Below, piece by piece: positions 47,306-55,753 of a stretch of DNA of 64,000 nucleotides (position 1 is the first letter of the stretch; every line of letters starts with the position of its first letter). The stretch is from GWE2-40-63 sp041664345 (GTDB lineage: Bacteria; Bacteroidota; Bacteroidia; Bacteroidales; SZUA-534). The stretch spans positions 38,547-102,546 of the forward strand of contig JBAYKX010000014.1 of NCBI GenBank assembly GCA_041664345.1, given 5' to 3'. Below the pieces are notes generated by a model. That model was not told the DNA's origin and did not search any database. It saw only the letters and a program-made list of their open reading frames with translations. The position numbers and the translations under genes were made by a program.

Positions 47306-47338
47306 TCTGCAATAAAACAGGGGACTTCCTGTCCCCTG
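47306..47338 (-). promoter_or_regulatory. Leader hairpin with T-rich tail just upstream of rimP
   Basis: On the minus strand CAGGGGAC-AGGAA-GTCCCCTG (47318-47338) forms a perfect 8-bp, GC-rich hairpin followed by TTTTATTGC, ending about 17 bases before the rimP ATG. It has the form of an intrinsic terminator placed in a leader, so it could act as an attenuator of the rimP-nusA-infB operon, or as an mRNA-stability element. Regulation is inferred only from position. Confidence 0.45.
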
Positions 47339-47537
47339 ATGTGTTCAATCCCCACAATAATTGGCTGCAAAAGTAAAAATAATTATCAGAAAAACCAAAT
47401 ATTCGCTTGAAAATTACTCCTTTAAGCAAGAAGCCGTTCTTTTTAATCGGTTAACTTTATTGATTCCGTTCTAATTTTTACTTAAAAAATTTCTATGTAA
47501 AATGATTGTCTTATTTTCGTAGGATATAATTTTACCT

Positions 47538-48809
47538 ATGCAGCTATTCGATTCAAACATTCCTATCAACAAAAAGAAAATTGTTAACGACCCGGTTTAT
47601 GGATTTATTAATTTTCCGGCTAACAAAGTGTTCGATATTGTTGAGCATCCTTGGTTTCAGCGGCTACGCCGAATTAAACAATTAGGATTAACCGATATGG
47701 TTTATCCGGGAGCCCGGCATACCCGTTTTCACCATGCATTGGGAGCTACACACTTAATGGCCTCTGCTTTAGAAGTACTGCAATTTAAAGGTCATACAAT
47801 TTCTACTGAAGAAGCTGAAGCGGCTATTTTGGCTATTTTATTGCACGACATTGGCCACGGCCCTTTTAGCCATGCATTGGAGCACCAAATTGTAAATATT
47901 AAGCACGAACAATTGTCGTTGCTTTTTATGGAAGTACTTAATTATGAAATGGGTGGTGGCTTGGAATTGGCTATTGAAATATTTACCAACCGGTATCATA
48001 AAAAGTTCCTTCATCAGTTGGTTTCCAGCCAACTCGATGTGGATAGGTTGGACTATTTGATGCGCGATAGTTTCTTCACAGGTGTTTCAGAAGGAATTGT
48101 GAGTTCCGACCGGATTATTAAAATGCTGGATGTGGTAAACGATCAACTGGTGGTAGAGCAGAAAGGCATTTATTCCATTGAAAAATTTCTGATAGCCCGC
48201 CGGTTGATGTATTGGCAGGTTTACCTCCACAAAACGGTACATGCAGCAGAACAACTTGTATTGAGCATCCTAAAACGTGCCAAGTTTTTGGCCAACCAAG
48301 GCCACGACTTATTTGGCACTCCGGCATTCCGCTATTTTTTATACAACAATTGCGGCATTGATGAATTCCTGAGCATATTACCAAAATTTGATGGAAAAAC
48401 AACCTTGGAGCTTTTTGCCTTACTCGATGATGACGATTTGGTATCGGCCATAAAGGTTTGGGCCGGGCATCCCGATAAGGTTTTATCAATGCTTTGCAGT
48501 AATTTTGTGAACCGCCGGCTGTTCCGGAATATTGTGCAAAATAAACCATTCAAGCCTGAATTAATCGAAGAAGTAGTTGAAAAAGTGGCTGCTTACTATT
48601 CCCTGACAAAAGACGAAGCATCCTATTTTGTGATTTCCGATACCATTGAAAACAATGCCTATAGGCAGGAATCGGATCAGATTCTGATAAAAGAAAAAGA
48701 TGGAAAAGTTACTGAAATTGTAAATGTAGCCGATATGTTAAACATTAAAGCCCTTTCGGGAACCGTTTCAAAATACTTTTTATGCTACCCCAAAGAAATT
48801 AAGGTTTAA
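47538..48809 (+). CDS. HD-domain phosphohydrolase (dNTPase-like)
   Basis: 423 residues. HD superfamily metal site: HTRFHHALGATHLM (first His), ILLHDIGHGPFSHALEH (HD pair) and SQLDVDRLDYLMRDSFF (late Asp). The arrangement FQRLRRIKQLG...HDIGHGPFSH is that of dGTPase/SAMHD1-like enzymes. It is a widely conserved stand-alone gene in Bacteroidota next to lpxD. Substrate not shown; dNTP hydrolysis is the family expectation. The upstream sequence holds TATTTTCG near 47513, a near match to the -7 consensus. Confidence 0.88.
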   Translation: MQLFDSNIPINKKKIVNDPVYGFINFPANKVFDIVEHPWFQRLRRIKQLGLTDMVYPGARHTRFHHALGATHLMASALEVLQFKGHTISTEEAEAAILAILLHDIGHGPFSHALEHQIVNIKHEQLSLLFMEVLNYEMGGGLELAIEIFTNRYHKKFLHQLVSSQLDVDRLDYLMRDSFFTGVSEGIVSSDRIIKMLDVVNDQLVVEQKGIYSIEKFLIARRLMYWQVYLHKTVHAAEQLVLSILKRAKFLANQGHDLFGTPAFRYFLYNNCGIDEFLSILPKFDGKTTLELFALLDDDDLVSAIKVWAGHPDKVLSMLCSNFVNRRLFRNIVQNKPFKPELIEEVVEKVAAYYSLTKDEASYFVISDTIENNAYRQESDQILIKEKDGKVTEIVNVADMLNIKALSGTVSKYFLCYPKEIKV

Positions 48810-48855
48810 ATATTGGTTTCACTGTAATATTTACGAAATATTCATGTTTGTTTTA

Positions 48856-48863
48856 TAGCTTTG
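48856..48863 (+). promoter_or_regulatory. Probable -7 promoter element of lpxD
   Basis: TAGCTTTG is an exact match to the Bacteroidota -7 box TAnnTTTG, 25 bases before the lpxD ATG. No clear TTTG at the -33 position is seen. Confidence 0.4.
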
Positions 48864-48888
48864 TCGCAAATTTATTATTAAGTGGATT

Positions 48889-49929
48889 ATGGAGTTTACA
48901 GCTAATCAGATTGCCGTATTTTTAAAGGGCAACGTTGATGGAAATGGAGAAGTAAAGGTGAACAATGTGGCTAAAATTGAGGACGCAACCCCCGGTACAT
49001 TGGCTTTTTTGGCCAATCCAAAATACGAATCCTATCTTTATTCAACCAATGCTTCTGTAGTGTTGGTGAACGTTGGTTTTAAACCCGACAAAGCGGTTAA
49101 AGCAACCCTAGTATATGTAACCGATGCCTATCAGGCTTTTGCTTCGCTATTGGAATTGGTTGCACAAGCTATGTACGAGCCAAAACTTGGAATTGAAGAG
49201 CCGAGTTATATTCACCCAACAGCCACTTACGGGAAAGATGTTTTTATAGGTGCCTTTGCATACATTGGTAAAAATGTAAAAATGGGCGAAAACGTAAAAA
49301 TATATCCTCAAGCTTATGTGGGTAACAACTGTACCTTAGGCGACAATTGCATTCTTTATTCCGGTGCCCGTATTTATCACGACTGTCAATTAGGAAGCAA
49401 TATTACCATTCACTCCGGTGCCATTATTGGAGCCGATGGATTTGGTTTTGCCCCAACCGATACCTCAAACTATAAAAAAATTCCCCAAATAGGAAATGTA
49501 ATTATAGAAGATTTTGTTGAAATTGGAGCCAACAGCACTATTGACCGGGCCACTATGGGTTCAACCATTATTCGAAAAGGAGTTAAACTCGATAATATGG
49601 TGCACATTGCCCACAATGTGGAAATTGGAGAAAATACCGTAATGGCAGCCCAAGGAGGTATAGCTGGTTCGGCAAAAATTGGCAGCGATTGTATGTTTGG
49701 TGGGCAAATAGGTATAGCGCCGCATGTTACCCTTGCAAAAGGAACTAAGTTAGGAGCAAAAAGTGGTGTTAATTCTAATATAATTAAAGAAAATTCAACT
49801 TTGATTGGTGCCCCCGTACAAGAATATGGCGAATGGGCTAAATCGCAGGTACATTATCGGAACTTACCGAAAATTGTTGCCCGTTTGAATGCCCTTGAAA
49901 AGGAATTAGCGGAACTTAAGAAAAAATAA
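48889..49929 (+). CDS. lpxD: UDP-3-O-(3-hydroxyacyl)glucosamine N-acyltransferase
   Basis: 346 residues. Third step of lipid A synthesis. N-terminal uridine-binding domain (MEFTANQIAVFLKGNVDGNG, GTLAFLANPKYESYLYST), then left-handed beta-helix hexapeptide repeats (GKDVFIGAFAYIGKNVKMGE through KIGSDCMFGGQIGIAPHVTL) including the catalytic-histidine segment NMVHIAHNVEIGE, and a C-terminal amphipathic helix. In this phylum lpxD is often followed by the lpxC/fabZ fusion and lpxA; here it is alone. Confidence 0.96.
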   Translation: MEFTANQIAVFLKGNVDGNGEVKVNNVAKIEDATPGTLAFLANPKYESYLYSTNASVVLVNVGFKPDKAVKATLVYVTDAYQAFASLLELVAQAMYEPKLGIEEPSYIHPTATYGKDVFIGAFAYIGKNVKMGENVKIYPQAYVGNNCTLGDNCILYSGARIYHDCQLGSNITIHSGAIIGADGFGFAPTDTSNYKKIPQIGNVIIEDFVEIGANSTIDRATMGSTIIRKGVKLDNMVHIAHNVEIGENTVMAAQGGIAGSAKIGSDCMFGGQIGIAPHVTLAKGTKLGAKSGVNSNIIKENSTLIGAPVQEYGEWAKSQVHYRNLPKIVARLNALEKELAELKKK

Positions 49930-49947
49930 GAATTTTACTAAAAAATT

Positions 49948-49978
49948 AAAGCCGATGGTTCATTCATCGGCTTTTTTT
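49948..49978. terminator. Bidirectional terminator between lpxD and rnr
   Basis: GCCGATG (49951-49957) pairs with CATCGGC (49965-49971), loop GTTCATT, with A-rich sequence before and seven T after. It serves the convergent lpxD and rnr transcripts. Confidence 0.88.
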
Positions 49979-50015
49979 ATTTCATTGAATAAGGGGAAAG
50001 TTTGTTCTCTTTCCA

Positions 50016-52232
50016 TCAAAACCTTCTCCTGCTCATCTTTGGTTTTACTGCAACAAAAGATTCTTCGCCCAGTTCTTTCACTATTTCAAAATCGAGTTGT
50101 TTTTTAGCCATATTAGCCGATACCACTTTTATGGTAACATCGTCACCCATGGTATATCTGCGTTTGGAACGTTCTCCAATCAGGGCAAACTCAGCCTCAT
50201 CAAACTCGTAAAAGTCATCGGTTAAGGTGCGCACCGGAACCATTCCCTCGCATTTATTGTCGTTGAGTTCCACATAAATGCCCCATTGGGTAACACCTGA
50301 AATAACTCCTGTAAACTCTTTGCCCACGTTGTCTTTCATAAACTCCACTTGTTTGTATTTCACAGAAGCTCTTTCGGCATTGGCCGCCAATTGCTCCATG
50401 TCGGAGGAGTGCTTACACATTTCTTCGTACGGGTCTTCAGAATATGATTTTCCACCTTCCAGATAATGTTCTAGCATTCGGTGTACCATCATATCGGGAT
50501 ACCGGCGGATGGGTGAAGTAAAGTGCGAATAATAATCGAATGCCAACCCATAATGGCCAATATTTTTGGTTGAATATATTGCTTTGGCCATGGTGCGTAT
50601 GGCTAGGGTTTCTACAACTGTTTGCTCATTTTTCCCCTGCACATCAACCAAAAGTTGATTCATTGATTCCGCTATTTTCTTGGGAGTTTTGGTTTGCATT
50701 TGATACCCAAACCGTTTAATAAATAAAGAAAAAGCATTTAATTTTTCCTGATTGGGTTCGTCGTGCACCCTATAAACAAAAGTACGAACATGATTGTGAG
50801 CATCGGGTTTACCAATAAATTCGGCTACTTTTTTATTAGCCAACAACATAAACTCTTCAATGAGTTGATTGCTTTCCTTGTTTTCTTTTAAATAGACGCC
50901 AATGGGTTTTGCATTCGCATCGAGATTGAATTTAACCTCACTGCGTTCAAATGCTATTGAACCTGCCTGAAACCTTTTTTTGCGGAGTTTTTTAGCCAAT
51001 TCCTGCAAGGCTAAAATCTCTTCACTTAAATCACCTTTACCGGTTTCAATAACTTCCTGAGCTTCTTCGTAAGCAAATCGTCGCACAGAATTAATAATGG
51101 TTTTCCCGAACCATTGTTTAATAATATGAGCCTCAGCATCCATTTCAAATACCGCCGAAAAACAGAGTTTGTCTTCATTTGGCCGTAATGAACATATTAA
51201 ATTTGAAAGCCGCTCGGGTAACATAGGAACAACCCTATCAACCAAATAAACAGAAGTTGCCCGTTCATACGCTTCCTTTTCCAACGTGGAATTTGGCCGT
51301 ACGTAATGGGTAACATCAGCAATATGCACCCCTACTTCAATGTTCCCATTCTTGAGTTTTTGGTACGAAAGGGCATCGTCAAAATCCTTGGCATCAAAGG
51401 GGTCAATGGTAAAGGTGGTTATCTTCCGGAAATCACGTCGTCGTCCGATTTCCTCTTCGGAAATTATATCTGAAATTTTTTCAGCCGATTCAAGCACCCG
51501 TTTTGGAAATTCATAAGGAAGGCCAAATTCCGCTAAAATGGCATGCATTTCCACTTCATTATCGCCGGGCATTCCAAGCACTTCAATAATTTCACCAATG
51601 GGGTTTTTTTGATTTTCAGGCCAATCAATGATTTTGGCAATGGCTTTTTGACCGCTGGTGGCTTTATTTAGTTTATCGATGGGAATGAAAATATCGAATG
51701 GCATTTGGTTTTTTTCAGGAATAAGAAATGCAAAATGCTGGGAAACCTCAACAATGCCTACAAAAGTATCGCGGTTGCGTTTCAGAATTTCAACTACTTC
51801 GCCTTCCACATGGTTTCGCATTTTTCGGGCATATACATACACTTTCACTAGGTCATCGTGAAGGGCGTGGTGCAGGTTTTTTGCTTCGATAAAAACATCG
51901 CGTTCAATTTGATCGGAAATAATATAGGCTGAACCTTTTGCCGTTAAATCCACCTTTCCGGTGATGTAATTCCCTTGTGTTTTGAGTTTAAATTTACCCC
52001 GGTGTATTTCAATTAAATCGCCCTTTTTCGACAACTCAACCAAGCAACTATTTATTAATCGGCTGGTTTGAGCATCTTTTATATGCAAAAGCTTGGCCAT
52101 CTGTTTGTAATTCAACGAGCGTCCAAGGTCTTCGTTAAATACCCCAAGTATTTTATTTATTAAAGCCGGACGGTTATAAGAAGGAGCATTTCCACTCTTG
52201 CCACTGTGTTCTGGTTTCATTTTTTTTGACAT
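50016..52232 (-). CDS. rnr: Ribonuclease R
   Basis: 738 residues. Processive 3'-5' exoribonuclease. N-terminal winged-helix and cold-shock/OB domains (GNYITGKVDLTAKGSAYII), RNB catalytic domain with TIDPFDAKDFDDALSYQ (the Asp cluster that binds metal), HYGLAFDYYSHFTSPIRRYP and a C-terminal S1 domain (EFTGVISGVTQWGIYVELND). Full length. It is followed upstream by the PAP2-like gene with a 7-base gap, so the two may share a transcript. Confidence 0.96.
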   Translation of the reverse strand: MSKKMKPEHSGKSGNAPSYNRPALINKILGVFNEDLGRSLNYKQMAKLLHIKDAQTSRLINSCLVELSKKGDLIEIHRGKFKLKTQGNYITGKVDLTAKGSAYIISDQIERDVFIEAKNLHHALHDDLVKVYVYARKMRNHVEGEVVEILKRNRDTFVGIVEVSQHFAFLIPEKNQMPFDIFIPIDKLNKATSGQKAIAKIIDWPENQKNPIGEIIEVLGMPGDNEVEMHAILAEFGLPYEFPKRVLESAEKISDIISEEEIGRRRDFRKITTFTIDPFDAKDFDDALSYQKLKNGNIEVGVHIADVTHYVRPNSTLEKEAYERATSVYLVDRVVPMLPERLSNLICSLRPNEDKLCFSAVFEMDAEAHIIKQWFGKTIINSVRRFAYEEAQEVIETGKGDLSEEILALQELAKKLRKKRFQAGSIAFERSEVKFNLDANAKPIGVYLKENKESNQLIEEFMLLANKKVAEFIGKPDAHNHVRTFVYRVHDEPNQEKLNAFSLFIKRFGYQMQTKTPKKIAESMNQLLVDVQGKNEQTVVETLAIRTMAKAIYSTKNIGHYGLAFDYYSHFTSPIRRYPDMMVHRMLEHYLEGGKSYSEDPYEEMCKHSSDMEQLAANAERASVKYKQVEFMKDNVGKEFTGVISGVTQWGIYVELNDNKCEGMVPVRTLTDDFYEFDEAEFALIGERSKRRYTMGDDVTIKVVSANMAKKQLDFEIVKELGEESFVAVKPKMSRRRF

Positions 52233-52239
52233 GATTCAA

Positions 52240-52851
52240 TTATAAATTGAGTGATAACATAAGACCTGATGTAATAATAAATCCAAGCATGAACCCGGAA
52301 TATATCTGGCTAGGGTTGTGCTCCTCCAAATAAAGCCTTGAAGAACCAATGAGGCCAGCCATGAAAATAGAAACCATTAAAAGGTTGTTTAATTGAGATT
52401 GATATAGAACCCCTAAAACCGAAAGAAGACCAATAAATCCTCCAATACCAATCATGTGAAGACTTATTTTCCATTTCAAATGAACTGCTGTGGCTATTAA
52501 AAGTGATACAAACGTAGCAAGCAAGAACTGCTGAAGTATTAAAGGGGCTGCCGACCGGTGCATTAGGTAATATCCAAAATAATAAAAACCCGCTGTACTT
52601 AACATGGGCAGAATCCGTTCGCGACTTTCTGACATTGTGATTCCGGTAATTACCTTATAATAATAAAATATTGGTAACATAGCCAGAGGAAAAAACAAGG
52701 TTGTTAAGGATACAATCCACAAAATGGCAGCCTTCCCATTGTGAGGTAAAAGCGATAAATGGCTGAAAGCCAAAATAACCAGAATCCCTGCCATAGGCAT
52801 TAATACAGGATGAAACAGGTACGAAACAGTTTTTGATGCTTTTTTAATCAT
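52240..52851 (-). CDS. PAP2-like integral membrane protein
   Basis: 203 residues from the ATG giving MIKKASKTVSYLFHPVLMPM at 52851. About six membrane helices. SESRERILPML and SSRLYLEEHNPSQIYSGFML resemble parts of the PAP2 (lipid phosphatase) signature, including SRxxxxxHxxxxxxxG, but the central PSGH motif appears as SLHMIGIGGF, so catalytic activity is doubtful. Sits directly upstream of rnr. The family is common in Bacteroidota with no confirmed role. Confidence 0.65.
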   Translation of the reverse strand: MIKKASKTVSYLFHPVLMPMAGILVILAFSHLSLLPHNGKAAILWIVSLTTLFFPLAMLPIFYYYKVITGITMSESRERILPMLSTAGFYYFGYYLMHRSAAPLILQQFLLATFVSLLIATAVHLKWKISLHMIGIGGFIGLLSVLGVLYQSQLNNLLMVSIFMAGLIGSSRLYLEEHNPSQIYSGFMLGFIITSGLMLSLNL

Positions 52852-52988
52852 GGTTTTAAAATATACTGACAAGGTAGGTTTTTTTGATGGTTTTTTGTTT
52901 TTTTTGAGACATCAATATAAAAATGGTGAGGTACGATTAGGCATGTTTGCAATATTGTAGGGTCATGTTTATTTTTTAGTATTGGATT

Positions 52989-53087
52989 TTCCCCCTCTCC
53001 CTTCGGGTATCTCCCCCAGGGGAGAACTTGCTCCGATTGAGCGAACAAGTCTTCCCCTTGGGGAAGTGCCGATAGGCAAAGGGGGAA
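52989..53087. repeat. Imperfect 42-bp palindromic intergenic repeat
   Basis: Arms 52989-53030 and 53046-53087 are imperfect reverse complements (ends TTCCCCCT and AGGGGGAA, inner ends ACTTG and CAAGT) around a CTCCGATTGAGCGAA centre. GC content is far above the surrounding DNA. It is of the REP/MITE type seen between genes in Bacteroidota and has no coding capacity. Confidence 0.6.
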
Positions 53088-53127
53088 GCCAATGTTCTTA
53101 TTCTGATAATATTCGATTGATTTGAAA

Positions 53128-54573
53128 TTATAGCTCCTTTCGCAGCCGGGCTACCGGTATTCCCAATTGCTCGCGGTATTTGGCTACGGTGCGCCGGGCA
53201 ATTTGGTACTCTTTTTCGATAAGTATTTCAGTCAATCGCTCATCAGTAAGTGGTCTTTTTTTGTTCTCACCATTAATTGCTTCTTCAAGAATGCTTTTAA
53301 CTTCGCGGGCACTTACTTCTTCGCCACTGGTTGTTTGCATGGCCTCAGAGAAAAACGACTTCAACGAAAGTATTCCAAAATCCGTTTGAATGTATTTACT
53401 ATTGGCAACCCGCGATATGGTTGATATATCAAGCCCGGTGGCATCGGCTATATCTTTCAATATCATGGGTCTGAGTTTTTTCTCGTCGCCGTCAATAAAG
53501 TATTCTTTCTGATACTCAAGAATGGCTTCCATGGTAACCAACAGTGTATTCTGCCGTTGCCGGATGGCATCAATAAACCAACGTGCTGAATCCAATTTTT
53601 GTTTAACAAACGTAATGGTTTCCTTATCCGTCCTGCTTTTTTTTGCTTTTTTCCGGGCAAAGGAATCCAACATGGTGGAATAGGTTTTGCTTACCCTTAG
53701 GTCAGGCACATTGCGCTCGTTGAGCGATATTTCAAATTTTCCTTCAATGTTTTCAAGTACAAAATCCGGTGTTATGGGTCTATTGGCCTGATCCCGTGGG
53801 TCGGCGTATCCCACACCCGGTTTTGGGTTTAAATGCAGAATTTCATCGAGGGCTTCTTTCAACTGTTCCTCTTTAATATTCAGCTTGTTAATTATTTTAT
53901 CGTAATGCTTGCGGGTAAATTCCATAAAATGGTCGGCCAATATTTGCTCGGCTAAAACATTGGCATGATTGCTTTTATCGCGCTTACGGATTTGAATCAA
54001 CAGGCATTGCTGTAAGTTGATAGCCCCTACTCCCGGGGGATCAAAGTCCTGAATAACGGCCAATACATGTTCCAATTGTTCCATGCTGGTTTCCATATTC
54101 AATGCAAATGCCAGATCATCCACAATGGCATCCAAATCGCGTCGCAGGTAGCCGTCGTCGTCAATGTTCCCAATTATATACTCTGCCAACTTGCGTTCAA
54201 AATCGGTGAGTACTCTTAATCCCAATTGAGCCAGCAAACTTTCATGAAAAGTGGATCCCAACGAAAAAGGAATCTCTTTACGATCATCATCGCTCGAATA
54301 GTTATTGGTTTTTAATTTATAGGATGGGGTATCGTCTTCATCGGAAAGGTAATCTTCTAAGGAAACTTCTTCCTGTTCCTTTTCCTCTTTGTCATCGTTA
54401 TCCTGATCGAAATCGGCATCCGTATTCCCCTCCTCCAGAGCCGGGTTTTCTTCAATCTCTTTTTTGATGCGCTGATTCAATTGCATGGTAGGAATCTCCA
54501 ACAGCTTAATGAGCTGTATCTGTTGGGGAGATAACTTCTGTAATAACTTTTGTTGTAATCGCTGATTTAACAT
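53128..54573 (-). CDS. rpoN: RNA polymerase sigma-54 factor
   Basis: 481 residues. Region I is Gln/Leu-rich (LNQRLQQKLLQKLSPQQIQL), region II is acidic (DQDNDDKEEKEQEEVSLEDY), region III has the core-binding and helix-turn-helix parts (IADATGLDISTISRVANSKY) and the C-terminus carries the RpoN box ARRTVAKYRE. Directs transcription from -24/-12 promoters with AAA+ activators. Full length; single-gene unit. Confidence 0.97.
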   Translation of the reverse strand: MLNQRLQQKLLQKLSPQQIQLIKLLEIPTMQLNQRIKKEIEENPALEEGNTDADFDQDNDDKEEKEQEEVSLEDYLSDEDDTPSYKLKTNNYSSDDDRKEIPFSLGSTFHESLLAQLGLRVLTDFERKLAEYIIGNIDDDGYLRRDLDAIVDDLAFALNMETSMEQLEHVLAVIQDFDPPGVGAINLQQCLLIQIRKRDKSNHANVLAEQILADHFMEFTRKHYDKIINKLNIKEEQLKEALDEILHLNPKPGVGYADPRDQANRPITPDFVLENIEGKFEISLNERNVPDLRVSKTYSTMLDSFARKKAKKSRTDKETITFVKQKLDSARWFIDAIRQRQNTLLVTMEAILEYQKEYFIDGDEKKLRPMILKDIADATGLDISTISRVANSKYIQTDFGILSLKSFFSEAMQTTSGEEVSAREVKSILEEAINGENKKRPLTDERLTEILIEKEYQIARRTVAKYREQLGIPVARLRKEL

Positions 54574-54683
54574 GCAATGTTGTTTTTTCGTTCAATTAAA
54601 AATAGGATGCAATTTAGTGAAAAACCTTAGTATTATTGGTGTAAAATTGCATATTCCATAATCAAAAATCATATTATGTAAAC

Positions 54684-54714
54684 GAAAAAGGACCTGCTTT
54701 TGTTGCAGATCCTT
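54684..54714 (-). terminator. Terminator downstream of the truncated asnS
   Basis: On the minus strand AAGGATCTGC pairs with GCAGGTCCTT (one internal mismatch, 7-base loop) and is followed by TTTTCG. It lies about 25 bases past the asnS stop at 54740, where a native asnS terminator would be. Confidence 0.75.
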
Positions 54715-54739
54715 CTCAATTTAGAATGATTCTTATCTT

Positions 54740-55752
54740 TTAGAATTCCGCATTTTTTGGGGTACGGGCAAATGGAATCACATCGCGGATATTTCCCATG
54801 CCGGTTACAAAAAGCATTAAACGCTCAAAGCCCAGTCCATATCGACTGTGAGGCACGGTACCAAATTTCCGGGTTTCCAGGAACCACCACATATCCGCTT
54901 CATGAATTCCCATTTCGTCGATGCGGGCTTTCAGTTTTTCATAGCTTTCCTCCCGTTGCGAACCTCCGATAATTTCGCCAATTCCGGGGAAAAGCACATC
55001 CATGGCACGGACGGTTTTGCCGTCTTCGTTTTGTTTCATGTAAAATGCCTTAATCTGCTTGGGATAATCGGTTAATATTACCGGTTTTTTGTATTGTTTT
55101 TCAACCAAAAACCGTTCGTGTTCGCTCTGTAAATCGATGCCGCATTCCACAGGATATTGGAATTGACCTTTTTGATTGGGTTTCGATTTGGTGAGTATAT
55201 CAATGGCCTCGGTGTAAGCCAACCGTACAAAGTCGTTTTTGGAAACAAATTCCAGCTTTTCAATCAATGGCAAGTCGGAACGTTCGTTCTGAGGCTTCAA
55301 TTTCTCTTCTTCCAACAACCGGTTTTGAAGGAATTCCAAATCATCGTGGCAGTTATCGAGTGCATATTGTACCAAATACTTGAGCATTTCCTCGGCCAAA
55401 TCCATGTTGTCGGTAATGTCGTAGAACGCCATTTCGGGTTCAATCATCCAAAACTCGGCTAAATGGCGTGAGGTGTTGGAATTTTCGGCACGGAAAGTAG
55501 GTCCAAACGTATATATTTCGCCCAAAGCCAAGGTGGCCAATTCGCCTTCCAACTGTCCGGAAACGGTGAGGTTGGTCAGTTTACCAAAGAAATCTTTTGA
55601 ATAGTCAACTTTACCGTCTTCGGTTCTTGGCAATTTGTCAAGGTCGAGCGTTGTAACCTGGAACATTTCGCCGGCGTCCACAGCATCGGAACCGGCAATA
55701 ATGGGCGAATGCATGTAATAAAACCCTTTGAACTTTCCCTTAAAAACCTGAA
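54740..55752 (-). pseudogene. asnS: Asparaginyl-tRNA synthetase, 5'-truncated (copy 1)
   Basis: The catalytic C-terminal 324 residues (ATG at 55714) are clear AsnS: GEMFQVTTLDLDKLPRTEDG, motif 2 TFGPTFRAENSNTSRHLAEF, DYPKQIKAFYMKQNEDGKT, motif 3 YGLGFERLMLFVTG and the end ARTPKNAEF. About 12 more codons of AsnS-like sequence precede it (VFKGKFKGFYY) and then meet the TonB receptor stop at 55754. The OB-fold anticodon domain and most of motif 1 (about 130-140 residues) are missing. Substitutions at normally fixed places (GSDAVDAGEMF where EGAGE is expected; PHSRYG for PHSGxG) also suggest loss of function. A functional asnS must be elsewhere, or tRNA-Asn is charged indirectly. Confidence 0.85.
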
Positions 55753-55753
55753 T

